Notes under the pieces: model-generated | What the model saw: the letters and a program-made list of their open reading frames with translations, nothing else | The model's database searches: none | What the model was told of the DNA's origin: nothing | Shown here: positions 24,847 through 33,723 of the stretch, piece after piece | Layout of the letters: every line of letters starts with the position of its first letter | How positions within the stretch are numbered: the first letter of the stretch is position 1 | Origin: Bacteroidota bacterium | GTDB lineage: Bacteria; Bacteroidota; Bacteroidia; Bacteroidales; VadinHA17 | NCBI GenBank assembly: GCA_029552825.1 | Contig: JAKPDL010000103.1 | Coordinates: 1 to 35,896, forward strand | DNA: 35,896 bases | Reading direction: 5' to 3' | Position numbers and translations under genes: made by a program

Positions 24847-25641
24847 TCACAAATTATCCATGCTTCCGCTCCTGTAACCCTCCAGATCAACAGTTATGTA
24901 TCTAAAACCTAATTCTTTTAATCTTTGAATAATTTCGTTTCTTTCGGAGGAATTAATCAACTTTTCCATAAAGCCCTGTAAACATTCTATACGTGCAATC
25001 TCACCATGTTTCCTTACTCTTGTGCCATAAAATCCTTTTTCGAACAGGACATTTTCCGCTTCCTCTATCATTTTGATATCTTTTTCTGTAATTAAAGTAT
25101 TGTAAGGTAATCTTGTAAGTAGACACGTCATTGACGGTTTGTTCCATATTTCGATTCCTGCTTCTTTCAGCGCTGTTCTGATCTCTTCTTTTGAAAGGTT
25201 TGCCTCTGCCAGCGGGCTTCTTACTGAAAGCTCAGAAAGAGCTTTAAGACCCGGGCGATAGCTGTTCATATCCTCAATGTTTGACCCATCAGCCAGGTAT
25301 TTGAAATTGTTAAGTGAAGCAAACTCAAGAATTTTACTGAAAATGTGTTTTTTACACAGGTAACACCTGTCAGGTGGATTGTTTTTTACAGCATCAGGGA
25401 CATCCATTTTAAGAATTCTGTGGTCAATCTTATGTTTTCTGCAGAACTCCACAGCTTCATTTAATTCAATGTCGGGTATATATATCGTTTTTACAGTTAC
25501 AGCAGCCATTTTAAGCCCTTTTATTCCCGATGCCCTGTACACAAGGAAAGAACTGTCTACACCACCTGAAAAGGCAATCAATAAAGGGTTCAGTCCGGTA
25601 AGAATTGTGTCGAGATGATTTAATTTATCATGCAGATTCAT
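24847..25641 (-). CDS. larE: ATP-dependent sulfur transferase for NPN cofactor
   Basis: Converts the two carboxylates of the LarB product to thiocarboxylates. 264 aa from the ATG at 25641; another in-frame ATG at 25665 would add eight residues. The PP-loop is SGGVDSS (25-31), in the start region MNLHDKL...LLIAFSGGVDSSFL. Cys173 in KPSMTCLLTR matches the sacrificial Cys176 of Lactobacillus LarE. Two further cysteines, C93 and C96 (DRCYLCKKHIF), are placed as in the three-cysteine LarE type that binds a [4Fe-4S] cluster and can work catalytically. That type is inferred by motif. Its start overlaps the larC end by 14 bp, and larB follows after 45 bp. Confidence 0.9.
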   Translation of the reverse strand: MNLHDKLNHLDTILTGLNPLLIAFSGGVDSSFLVYRASGIKGLKMAAVTVKTIYIPDIELNEAVEFCRKHKIDHRILKMDVPDAVKNNPPDRCYLCKKHIFSKILEFASLNNFKYLADGSNIEDMNSYRPGLKALSELSVRSPLAEANLSKEEIRTALKEAGIEIWNKPSMTCLLTRLPYNTLITEKDIKMIEEAENVLFEKGFYGTRVRKHGEIARIECLQGFMEKLINSSERNEIIQRLKELGFRYITVDLEGYRSGSMDNL

Positions 25642-26818
25642 TTCTTCTTTTATTATGTATCTCACTGATGATGTTGTTGTAAACTTCTTTCAGAGGTTTT
25701 CCGGTCTCTGCGGCAATTTTGCGGCACTCTTCATATTCGGGTTTAAAAGATACTTCTTTGCCTTTATAGAATGACCTTTTAAAGGTTACAGGCCCGTACA
25801 GGGTCTGAACAGTTTCAAAAGTTCTTGATAGTGTCTCTTTTTGAAAGGAAAAGCACCTGATACCCAGAGTGGTTGATTCTGTAAAGATAATATACTTCAG
25901 AGCATCTACATTATTTTTTTCGCATATAACACTGAGTATGATACCTGGTCTGCTTTTCTTCATAATAATGTTTGAGAGGAATACATCTGACGCTCCTGCA
26001 CTAAAAAGTTTTTCGGAAATGTAATCGTAGTGCTCCGGATTCATATCGTCAATATTACATTCCAGCAAAACTGCCTCATGACCTTCCTCTGTTAATTCCT
26101 CTGGTTCACAAAGGAAAACTCTAAGAATATTTGGCACTTCAGGATGATCTTTATGTCCGATTCCGTGGCCTGTTTTAAGAATTTTCATGTTAACAGGCTT
26201 ATTAAAAACTTTTCCCAGAACATTAATTATTGCTGCGCCTGTTGGTGTTGTTGCTTCAAAATCAACTCCTCCTTTTCTTATTGGAATATTCCTGAGCAAT
26301 TCTGCTGTAGCAGGAGCAGGCACAGGCAATACACCATGTTCACATCTTACAGTTCCCCCACCCGTTTCTATTACCGATACGTGTACTTCATCAACATTCA
26401 GAGCATTAAAACAAATTGCTGCGCCTACTATGTCAATTATAGCATCAGTTGCACCAACTTCATGAAAATGAACCTCCTCAACCGGTATTCCGTGCACCAA
26501 TGCTTCAGCTTCAGCAAGCTTTCTGAATATCTTCCGGCTCAGTTCTTTTGTCTTTCTGTCAAGAGCCGATGAGTCAATAATTTTATAAATGTCCGTGAGA
26601 TGTCTGTGAGCGTGTTCATGCTTTGTCTGAACTACAGTAACCTTAGTTCCGCATATCCCATGCCGCTGATCCCTGGTTACATCAAGTTTCCATCCGTCAA
26701 GGTTAAGTTTTCCAAGCTCATCATTCAGATATTTCACATCAACACCCAGATCAATCATTGCACCCAGGTTCATATCCCCACTGATTCCTGAAAAACAATC
26801 GTAATAGAGAAACTTCAT
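25628..26818 (-). CDS. larC: Nickel insertase (CTP-dependent Ni metallocyclase) for NPN cofactor
   Basis: Puts nickel into the dithiocarboxylate precursor to finish the NPN cofactor. 396 aa in a single unbroken frame; in L. plantarum the gene is split into larC1/larC2 and joined by frameshifting, which is not needed here. It starts with YYDCFSGISGDMNLGA (LarC signature). The His-rich stretch KHEHAHRHL (His67, 69, 71, 73) fits metal handling. Next come VEEVHFHEVGATDAIIDIVG, EATTPTGAAII, and the C-terminal LarC2-like part with NIDDMNPEHYDYISEKLF. First gene of larC-larE-larB-wbqC on the minus strand, facing away from the DUF362 gene. Confidence 0.93.
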   Translation of the reverse strand: MKFLYYDCFSGISGDMNLGAMIDLGVDVKYLNDELGKLNLDGWKLDVTRDQRHGICGTKVTVVQTKHEHAHRHLTDIYKIIDSSALDRKTKELSRKIFRKLAEAEALVHGIPVEEVHFHEVGATDAIIDIVGAAICFNALNVDEVHVSVIETGGGTVRCEHGVLPVPAPATAELLRNIPIRKGGVDFEATTPTGAAIINVLGKVFNKPVNMKILKTGHGIGHKDHPEVPNILRVFLCEPEELTEEGHEAVLLECNIDDMNPEHYDYISEKLFSAGASDVFLSNIIMKKSRPGIILSVICEKNNVDALKYIIFTESTTLGIRCFSFQKETLSRTFETVQTLYGPVTFKRSFYKGKEVSFKPEYEECRKIAAETGKPLKEVYNNIISEIHNKRRNESA

Positions 26819-26960
26819 TGCAGGTGATTGTTAAGTTTATGTTACTAATAACAATTTATCGCCCGTAAAGTTAATAGTTTGGAACAATTAAAATATGTTA
26901 AATAGTCTGCTTGTGTTTCCTTATGTTAAAATATGTGATTATTCAATAGAGAAAAAAATG

Positions 26961-26989
26961 TAATTTCGCACAATTATTGAATCAATAAT
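26961..26989 (+). promoter_or_regulatory. Possible promoter with dyad upstream of the DUF362 gene
   Basis: TAATTTCG (26961-26968) is a one-mismatch fit to TAnnTTTG. The perfect dyad ATTATTGA-A-TCAATAAT (26973-26989) lies right behind it and would sit on the transcription start. The 183-bp gap also serves larC on the other strand. The dyad shares CAATTATTGAA with the one at 2240. Confidence 0.35.
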
Positions 26990-27001
26990 AAAAAACTCAT
27001 A

Positions 27002-27922
27002 ATGAAGCGCAGAGATTTTATAATCAAATCGGCAAGCGCAGGTTTTGCAGCAAGCGCTGCCCTGAGCTTAGGCGGCTATAAGAAACTCATCGACGACAAA
27101 CCCTTAAGTCAGTCGTACGATCTCGTAGCAATAATGGGAGGTAAACCTGAAGCAATGTTTGATCTTGGCATTCAGGAACTTGGGGGAATGGGCAAGTTTG
27201 TTTCCAGAGGGCAGAAAGTTCTTGTAAAACCTAATATAGGGTGGGATAGAACCCCGGAATATGCAGCATGTACAAACCCTGCACTCGTAAAAAGAATTAT
27301 TGAGCATTGTTTCAGGGCAGGTGCAAAGGAAGTTTATGTTTTTGACCATACCGTCGATAACTGGGTGAATTGTTACAGAAATTCAGGCATCGAAAAAGCT
27401 GCAAAAGATGCAGGAGCCAAAGTTGTACCTGCCAACACCGAGAATTATTACCAGGAAATATCTATTCCTGAAGCAAAAATTCTCAAAAAAACCAAAGTTC
27501 ATCAATTATTACTCGAAACGGATGTATTTATTAATGTCCCTGTCCTTAAAAATCATGATGCAACTCATATGACCTGTGCAATGAAAAATATGATGGGTGT
27601 TGTATGGGACAGGGCATACTGGCATAGAAACAACCTGCATCAGTGTATTGCCGATTACGCATTGTATAATAAAAAGCCCGTTCTGCATGTTATTGATTGT
27701 TATAATGTTATGACCAAGCATGGGCCACAGGGAGTTTCGAAAGAAGATGTTGCAATGCTTGAATCGCAGATAATAACAACCGACTGGGTAGCTGGTGATG
27801 CCGCAGCAGCCAAAATGATTAAACTCGACCCGTTGAGAATAGACTATATAAAGATTGCCCATGATATGGGCATTGGGAATATGAATCTTGATTCACTGAA
27901 TATCCGAAGAATCAAAATGTAA
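27002..27922 (+). CDS. Tat-exported DUF362-domain protein
   Basis: 306 aa. The N-terminus MKRRDFIIKSASAGFAASAA is a twin-arginine signal (RRDFIIK), so the folded protein, perhaps with a cofactor, should go to the periplasm. The DUF362 body shows VLVKPNIGWDRTPEYAA, RAGAKEVYVFDHTVDNW, DVFINVPVLKNHDATH and CAMKNMMGVVW. It has several scattered Cys but no ferredoxin motif of its own. The next gene, 5 bp further on, encodes a multi-cluster redox membrane protein, so the pair probably acts together in electron transfer. The biochemical function of DUF362 is not established and I do not assign one. Confidence 0.85.
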   Translation: MKRRDFIIKSASAGFAASAALSLGGYKKLIDDKPLSQSYDLVAIMGGKPEAMFDLGIQELGGMGKFVSRGQKVLVKPNIGWDRTPEYAACTNPALVKRIIEHCFRAGAKEVYVFDHTVDNWVNCYRNSGIEKAAKDAGAKVVPANTENYYQEISIPEAKILKKTKVHQLLLETDVFINVPVLKNHDATHMTCAMKNMMGVVWDRAYWHRNNLHQCIADYALYNKKPVLHVIDCYNVMTKHGPQGVSKEDVAMLESQIITTDWVAGDAAAAKMIKLDPLRIDYIKIAHDMGIGNMNLDSLNIRRIKM

Positions 27923-27927
27923 TAGGA

Positions 27928-29484
27928 ATGAGATCATCTTTACTTAAAAAAATACGGCAAGCTGTAGCTCTTGCCGTTTTTATTGTTTTTTGTGTAATAT
28001 TTCTCGACTACCGCCATCTGATACCTGAAAAATATTTTGATATACCTCTCTGGTTTCAGTTTGTACCATCTGCAATCAAATTTGTAACCATTGGGATGGT
28101 TGCTGGATCAGGTTTTCTTGCAGTTTTGCTCCTGACTATTTTAACCGGAAGAACATACTGTTCGTTCCTGTGTCCTCTCGGAATATTGCAGGACCTGTTC
28201 AGCAGAATAGGGGGGAAGATAAAAAGGCGTTTTAAACGCTTTGGTTTTAAAAGACCTCACACAGTTTTAAGATATTCATTGCTTGCAGTAACTGTGCTGG
28301 TGGTCAGTTTTGGAGGTATATACGTTTTAAGCCTTCTTGACCCATACAGTATTTTCGGACGTTTTGCTACTTATTTTGCAAAGCCGGTTATACTGGCACT
28401 GAATAATTTTCTATCGGGAATTCTCGAAAAATTCGATGTTTACACAATAGCGCACGTACAGATTCCCACATTTAATGCGCTTGTTTATCTGGTTCCAGCA
28501 GGATTCCTCCTGCTGGTCGGAATATTGTCTCTTACAAAGGGAAGGCTTTACTGTAATTCTATCTGTCCTGTTGGCACTTTTCTTGGTTTGATTTCGAAAA
28601 TTTCTTTACTGCGAATAAAATTCGACGAATCGAAATGCACAAAATGCGGGAGGTGTGCTATTGCATGCAAGTCGTTTTGTATTGACTTTCTGAACAAAAA
28701 AATAGACAATTCACGTTGCGTGGAATGTTTCAATTGCATAAATAGTTGCCCGGATAAAGCTTTGTCGTACAGTCTGGTAACAACAGGGAAGAAAAAGACA
28801 GAGACTGATAGTGAAAAGAGAAATTTTATCGGAGGTTTAATATTAATTCTTACGGGGCTATCGGTTAAGTCGCTGGCGCAGGAAGAGGAACAGAAGGTTG
28901 AACATAAGGCATCAACTGTAAAGGAGAAAAAGACCTTTCCGGTATCACCTCCTGGCTCGACAGGCATCGAGAATTTTAATTCAAAATGTACAGCATGTTC
29001 ACTGTGTATTTCTGCCTGTCCGAACAATGTGCTGGTACCTTCGCTTGTCCAGTACGGTATAACAGGTATTATGCAGCCACACATGGACTATCATAAAGGG
29101 TTCTGTGCTTACGAGTGTACGAGATGCCTTGAGATTTGCCCTACCGGTGCAATTATGCCTCTTGAGCTGGAAGCAAAGAAACTTACAAAAATAGGAACGG
29201 CGATATTTATCAGGGATAATTGCATTGTTGAAACCGAACGCACCGCATGCGGAGCCTGCGCCGAAAGCTGCCCGACAAAGGCTGTCCATATGGTGCCTTT
29301 CGAGGGAAATCTTACCATACCTGAAACAAATGACGAGATATGCATAGGATGCGGTCATTGTGAATTTGCCTGCCCCGTTGTACCCTATAAAGCAATCTAT
29401 GTCGACGGCATTCCGGTTCATAAAGCTGCAAAGAAACCCGAAAATGTTCAGACCGACCTGAAGCATGAGGATTTTCCTTTCTGA
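27928..29484 (+). CDS. NapH-NapG-like fusion polyferredoxin membrane protein
   Basis: 518 aa. Residues 1-290 are NapH-like: four membrane segments (about 10-28, 48-72, 115-138, 183-203), CP motifs CSFLCPLG and CNSICPVG, and two cytoplasmic [4Fe-4S] sites (C237-x2-C-x2-C-x3-C, C264-x2-C-x2-C-x3-CP). A fifth hydrophobic segment (299-317, RNFIGGLILILTGLSVKSLA) has a KRNF start like a Tat signal, followed by QEEEQ. Residues 350-500 resemble NapG, with four more clusters: CTACSLCISACP, the C393/C397/C400/C404 set, C432 with CGACAESCP, and CIGCGHCEFACP. Predicted topology puts this half in the periplasm. It would pass electrons from quinol across the membrane. No napA or other terminal reductase is in the window, so the acceptor is unknown. 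Confidence 0.85.
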   Translation: MRSSLLKKIRQAVALAVFIVFCVIFLDYRHLIPEKYFDIPLWFQFVPSAIKFVTIGMVAGSGFLAVLLLTILTGRTYCSFLCPLGILQDLFSRIGGKIKRRFKRFGFKRPHTVLRYSLLAVTVLVVSFGGIYVLSLLDPYSIFGRFATYFAKPVILALNNFLSGILEKFDVYTIAHVQIPTFNALVYLVPAGFLLLVGILSLTKGRLYCNSICPVGTFLGLISKISLLRIKFDESKCTKCGRCAIACKSFCIDFLNKKIDNSRCVECFNCINSCPDKALSYSLVTTGKKKTETDSEKRNFIGGLILILTGLSVKSLAQEEEQKVEHKASTVKEKKTFPVSPPGSTGIENFNSKCTACSLCISACPNNVLVPSLVQYGITGIMQPHMDYHKGFCAYECTRCLEICPTGAIMPLELEAKKLTKIGTAIFIRDNCIVETERTACGACAESCPTKAVHMVPFEGNLTIPETNDEICIGCGHCEFACPVVPYKAIYVDGIPVHKAAKKPENVQTDLKHEDFPF

Positions 29485-29530
29485 ACTCAAGAAGAAAGAC
29501 AATGAACTTTAACAGATTAACAGAAAAGAC

Positions 29531-29947
29531 ATGAAAATTTCACATATTGAGCACATTGGCATAGCGGTTGCCGACCTTAAGGCATCTATAAAAATTTATG
29601 AAGAGGTTTTCGGGCTGAAATGTTACAAAATTGAAGAGGTGCCCGGGCAGAAGGTGAGGACCGCCTTTTTTAAGGTGGGTGATACAAAGATAGAACTACT
29701 GGAGTCAACCGACCCTGAGGGACCTGTAGGTAAATTCATTGAGAAAAAAGGGGAGGGGCTGCATCATATTGCTTTTGCAGTGGAGGATATTAAGGAAGGG
29801 ATAGCTGATGCAATCAGTCAGGGAGCCCAGATGATAAACCAGGAACCTGTCAAAGGTGCGGATGATATGCTTGTTGCTTTTCTGCATCCAAAATCAACCA
29901 GGGGTGTTCTCATTGAAATATGTGAAAAGGAAAAACAAGTAATGTAA
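29531..29947 (+). CDS. mce: Methylmalonyl-CoA epimerase
   Basis: Interconverts (R)- and (S)-methylmalonyl-CoA in the succinate-propionate route. 138 aa, normal for the vicinal-oxygen-chelate fold. Two beta-alpha-beta-beta-beta repeats: HIEHIGIAVADLKASIKIYEE at the start and GLHHIAFAVEDIKEGI from residue 77. Metal ligands are His8, His78/His79 and Glu129 (VLIEIC). It converges with pepD, with 23 bp between the stops. The methylmalonyl-CoA mutase and decarboxylase genes are not in this window. Confidence 0.92.
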   Translation: MKISHIEHIGIAVADLKASIKIYEEVFGLKCYKIEEVPGQKVRTAFFKVGDTKIELLESTDPEGPVGKFIEKKGEGLHHIAFAVEDIKEGIADAISQGAQMINQEPVKGADDMLVAFLHPKSTRGVLIEICEKEKQVM

Positions 29948-29963
29948 AAATCACTGATTTTTT
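29946..29963. terminator. Bidirectional terminator between mce and pepD
   Basis: AAAAATC (29946-29952) pairs with GATTTTT (29956-29962) around ACT, lying directly between the two convergent stops, with A-run and T-run on either side. The stem is AT-rich and weak. Confidence 0.5.
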
Positions 29964-29970
29964 GCTCATC

Positions 29971-31431
29971 TTACTCTTCGGGAATATTCCGAAGAATCTC
30001 GGTAAGCAGCTGCCAGAACCTTTCTACAGATTCGATGTTCAGCATCTCATCGGGTGTATGTGCCCCCTTTATAGTGGGGCCAATAGATATCATGTCGATG
30101 TTTTTGTTCTTTTCATAAATAAGTCCACATTCGAGTCCGGCGTGAATAGCTCTTACCTGTGGTTCTGTGCCAAAAAGTATTTTATATGAAGCTCTTGCAA
30201 TACCCAGTATTTCAGATGAGGTGTTTGGCTTCCAGCCAGGATATCCATCGGATGAATGTACTTCACACCCTATTGATGAAAAACATTCTTTTACATTCTC
30301 CGATATTTCCTTCTTTGCCTGGTCCACTGAACTTCTCTGAGTTGTAACTATTTGAACAACATTTGTATCCACAAATTTTACAGAAGCCAGGTTTGTTGAG
30401 GTTTCAACCAGGTCTTCCATCTCTTCCGACCATTTTATTACTCCGTTAGGGCATCTGGTAAGAGCTTCCAGTAGCTTTGAATGGCTTTCCGAATCCATTA
30501 TTGCCCCTGGAACAGGAATATTCCTTAACGAAAGGTTTAGTCCGGGTTCGAGGGAACCGTATTTCGCTGCAAGCTCTGAAAGAAATCTGTTTACTTCTTC
30601 TTTGATATGCCCGTTATACATTGGGTTTGAGGTTATGACAGCAACTGCTTCCCTTGGAATTGCATTTCTGGCATTTCCGCCGTTAAAGACATGTAGCCCT
30701 ACCTGATATTTTTGGGTAAGGTTGGAGAGCAGTTCCGACATTATTTTCACGGAGTTTCCATAACCCTTGTGAATTTCGTCTCCTGAATGCCCGCCATGCA
30801 GGCCTGTTAATGATATTTCGTATGCCACATAGCCTTCAGGCACCGGTGCAGTCTGGAACTTCATCTTTGCAGTTGTGTCCAGACCTCCAGCACAGCCTAT
30901 ATAAATAATGCCCTCATCTTCCGAATCGAGATTGATCAGAATCTGCCCGGTGAAAAAATCAGGCTTCAGGCTTATTGCTCCTGTCATGCCGGTCTCTTCA
31001 TCTGCTGTAAAGAGGCATTCTATCCTGCCGGTTTTCAGGTTTTCATCTGTCAGAACGGCCAGTTGTGCTGCCATCCCTATGCCATCGTCGGCACCCAGGG
31101 TTGTATTTTCAGCTTTTACCCACCCATCGCATATTTTAGGAATTACAGGATCAGTGTTCCAGTGATGACGATGACCCGATAATGTCTCACCAACCATGTC
31201 CATATGGCTCTGAAGGATTACAGTTTTTTTCCTTTCAAAGCCCGGTGAAGGTGGTTTTACGATTAAAATATTTCCGCCGGAATCCTCAAAAGCCTGCAGA
31301 GAGTTTTTCGATGCAAATTCAAGAAGGTATTTTCTTATTTTCTCTTCATGCTTTGATATGCGCGGTATCCTGCAAATCTCCTCAAAATATCCCCAAACCC
31401 TGCGGGGTCTCAATCCACTCAACTCTCCCAT
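29971..31431 (-). CDS. pepD: Aminoacyl-histidine dipeptidase (M20 family, PepD)
   Basis: Cytosolic dinuclear-metal peptidase that splits dipeptides such as carnosine-like Xaa-His. 486 aa, usual length. The metal site shows ILQSHMDMVGE (His76, Asp78), LGADDGIGMA (Asp115), FTADEETGMTGA (Glu145/146), NLDSEDEG and a C-terminal IHAGLECGL. The PepD start pattern (LSGLRPRRVWGYFEEICRIPR) is present. A single gene, convergent with mce; a promoter-like site lies 50-75 bp upstream. Confidence 0.93.
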   Translation of the reverse strand: MGELSGLRPRRVWGYFEEICRIPRISKHEEKIRKYLLEFASKNSLQAFEDSGGNILIVKPPSPGFERKKTVILQSHMDMVGETLSGHRHHWNTDPVIPKICDGWVKAENTTLGADDGIGMAAQLAVLTDENLKTGRIECLFTADEETGMTGAISLKPDFFTGQILINLDSEDEGIIYIGCAGGLDTTAKMKFQTAPVPEGYVAYEISLTGLHGGHSGDEIHKGYGNSVKIMSELLSNLTQKYQVGLHVFNGGNARNAIPREAVAVITSNPMYNGHIKEEVNRFLSELAAKYGSLEPGLNLSLRNIPVPGAIMDSESHSKLLEALTRCPNGVIKWSEEMEDLVETSTNLASVKFVDTNVVQIVTTQRSSVDQAKKEISENVKECFSSIGCEVHSSDGYPGWKPNTSSEILGIARASYKILFGTEPQVRAIHAGLECGLIYEKNKNIDMISIGPTIKGAHTPDEMLNIESVERFWQLLTEILRNIPEE

Positions 31432-31479
31432 TTAAACAATATCATTAATTTTCAGCAACTTAATTTGTTAAGTGAAGCA

Positions 31480-31508
31480 CAAAGGTAAGATTATTTTTGT
31501 TGGCAAAA
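31480..31508 (-). promoter_or_regulatory. Promoter of pepD
   Basis: On the minus strand TTTTG (31508-31504) lies 16 bp before TACCTTTG (31487-31480), an exact TAnnTTTG. The spacing is somewhat short. The leader would be about 45 nt. Confidence 0.45.
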
Positions 31509-31579
31509 TATAAAAAATGTTAATAATACACTTTTTCTGTGTCGATAATTAAAAAAGACATATTGTAAGAAGTTCCACT

Positions 31580-33493
31580 TTAGCCTAGTTTCATTCTTTC
31601 CACTGCCTCCATGTTTCTTTCATGGGTAATGACTTTAGCAACAGGTGTGTAGAGGTAATCAATCAGATCGGCATATTTTTCGGTTATTTTTCCCCTGACT
31701 ATTTTCATTGTGGAGTTCATAAGTCCATTATCTTCGGTCCATGCCTCATCAAGCACACCTATTGCCACCGGTAGCCATCTCTGTGGGAACATATTTCCAT
31801 ATTTCCCTGTTGTGCGATATTCATTAATTTCATTTTCTATAAGTGTCAGGACGGCTCGCTTCCCTTCATCCGAGTCGGCTGTAAGTCCTTTTTCTTCAAG
31901 GTAGATTTTCAGAGCGTGCTGATTCGGGACAACAAGGGCAACTGTGTATGGCTTTTGATTGTTATACAGCATGCACTGGTCAATATATTTTGACTGCTCA
32001 CTTATAGCCTCCTCGATACCTTCGGGACTGAATTTTTCACCGTCGTCGGCTATGAGCAGGCTCTTGTAACGTCCCAGAACATACAGGAAACCATCTTTAT
32101 CCATATATCCCATATCTCCGGTATAAAGCCACCCGTCTCTTATTGTCTCTTTTGTCGCTTTTTCATTTTTCCAGTAACCGTACATAACGTTGCCGCCCCT
32201 GATTACTATTTCGCCCTTTTCGCCAACTGGAAGTTCATTTCCGTTTTCATCACAGATTTTCAGGTCCATGTTATTTACAATAACACCTGAAGATCCAAGT
32301 TTGTGTCTTTCTTTGGAGTTTGATGAGATGACTGGTGATGCTTCAGTAAGGCCATAGCCCTGGAAAACCGGTACGCCGAGAGCATAGAAGAATCTCTGAA
32401 GTTCAATGTCGAGTAAAGCTCCACCGCCGACGAAATATTCAAGTTCCCCACCGAAAAACTCACGGATTTTACTGAAGAGAATCTTATCGTATAGAGAGAG
32501 CAATGGTTTATAAATCTTCTGAATACCAGTTCCCCTGTTATATCCTTCTTTGTTATAAGCATATGCAATTTTAAGTGCATGATTGAACAGCATTTCGGTA
32601 AATTTGCCCTTTTCGCGGATTGCCTTTTCGATGTTTTTCCTGAAGTTTTTTGAGAGAGCAGGAACGCTCAGAAGTAAATTGGGCTTAATTTCCTTTAGAC
32701 ATGAGGGTATATTGCGGAGAGTCTCCATAGGAGTCTTTCCGGTCTTTACAGCTGCTATGCTGGCACCTTTGCCCATAAAAGCATATATACCGCAGGTGTG
32801 CCCGAAGGAATGATCCCACGGAAGCATAAGCAGCGTTTTGAAAAAGGGTGGAATATCCATCAGTGAATATGCCTGATATACATTAGTTACATAATTCCCG
32901 TGAGTGAGGATTATTCCCTTCGGATCGGCAGTTGTTCCGGAAGTGTAACAGATGTTTGCAAAATCATTTGGTGTAACGCTTTTATATATTTTTTCAAATT
33001 CCTCGTAATTACCGGGTTTCTCAAGCCATTCCCTGCCAATTTTTTTTACTTCATTAAAATGTATTTCATTAGGCGGATATTCTTCACGGGCATCAAAATG
33101 AATAATTTTCTCAATGTTAGGGCAATCGCTAATTATCTCTTTCAGCTTCTGATACTGTATTGATGAGGTCATAACCATCCTCGATTCTGAATGGTTCAGT
33201 CTGAACTTTATTTCCTCCGGATTGAGCTTAACAGAAAGAGGCACGTTTACAGCTCCGGTATAAAGAACGCCTAATTCACCTATGACCCAGCTATTACGAC
33301 CTTCTGATATTAAACTGATCCGGTCTCCCTTCTTTATACCGAGGTTTATTAGTCCGGCAGCAAATTCATGAACATGTTTTCTAACCTCACTGTAGGTCAT
33401 TCCTTCATATTTATCTCCGGGTTTCTCCCACAGATATACATTGTTACTGAATTTTTCAACATTTTCTTCAAAAAATTGTACCAGCGATTTCAT
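31580..33493 (-). CDS. AMP-dependent long-chain acyl-CoA synthetase
   Basis: Activates fatty acids with ATP and CoA; 637 aa, of the FadD15-like cytosolic group. The ATP P-loop is YTSGTTADPKG (183-193), with Ala-Asp where Gly-x is usual. Also present are LLMLPWDHSFGHTCGIYAFM, GYGLTEASPVISSN (A5), GWLYTGDMGYMDKDGF (A7) and LGRYKSLLIADDGEKFSPEGIEEAI (A8 with hinge). The C-terminal Lys-containing A10 region is changed relative to short-chain enzymes (NSTMKIVRGKITEKYADLID). Substrate chain length cannot be fixed from sequence. Single gene, divergent from the SPOR lipoprotein gene. Confidence 0.9.
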   Translation of the reverse strand: MKSLVQFFEENVEKFSNNVYLWEKPGDKYEGMTYSEVRKHVHEFAAGLINLGIKKGDRISLISEGRNSWVIGELGVLYTGAVNVPLSVKLNPEEIKFRLNHSESRMVMTSSIQYQKLKEIISDCPNIEKIIHFDAREEYPPNEIHFNEVKKIGREWLEKPGNYEEFEKIYKSVTPNDFANICYTSGTTADPKGIILTHGNYVTNVYQAYSLMDIPPFFKTLLMLPWDHSFGHTCGIYAFMGKGASIAAVKTGKTPMETLRNIPSCLKEIKPNLLLSVPALSKNFRKNIEKAIREKGKFTEMLFNHALKIAYAYNKEGYNRGTGIQKIYKPLLSLYDKILFSKIREFFGGELEYFVGGGALLDIELQRFFYALGVPVFQGYGLTEASPVISSNSKERHKLGSSGVIVNNMDLKICDENGNELPVGEKGEIVIRGGNVMYGYWKNEKATKETIRDGWLYTGDMGYMDKDGFLYVLGRYKSLLIADDGEKFSPEGIEEAISEQSKYIDQCMLYNNQKPYTVALVVPNQHALKIYLEEKGLTADSDEGKRAVLTLIENEINEYRTTGKYGNMFPQRWLPVAIGVLDEAWTEDNGLMNSTMKIVRGKITEKYADLIDYLYTPVAKVITHERNMEAVERMKLG

Positions 33494-33644
33494 TTTATGT
33501 GCTTTTAAGTTAAGATTACAAATCTTTTAGCAAAATCAGGTTCTAATATACGAAATTAGGAATATTTAAATTGTTTTTTACGATTAAAGGGTAAAATATC
33601 TCTGTTTTAAGAGCAACACTGGTTCATAACTTGTGAAAATTCAA

Positions 33645-33676
33645 TTTGTTATATTGGTCATTTATTTGTACATTTG
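33645..33676 (+). promoter_or_regulatory. Consensus Bacteroidota promoter of the SPOR lipoprotein gene
   Basis: TTTG (33645-33648), a 20-bp spacer, then TACATTTG (33669-33676): both elements match the -33/-7 consensus exactly. The start codon lies 47 bp further on. The best promoter in the window. Confidence 0.65.
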
Positions 33677-33723
33677 TTTTAACATTGAATCAGTTCAATT
33701 AAATTTCAATTAATTCATTATTT

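Noticed and set aside
27002-27922. DUF362 protein as the missing LarA
   Set aside because: It lacks the LarA sequence pattern and has a Tat signal; a link can only be regulatory or by fold, which I cannot show.
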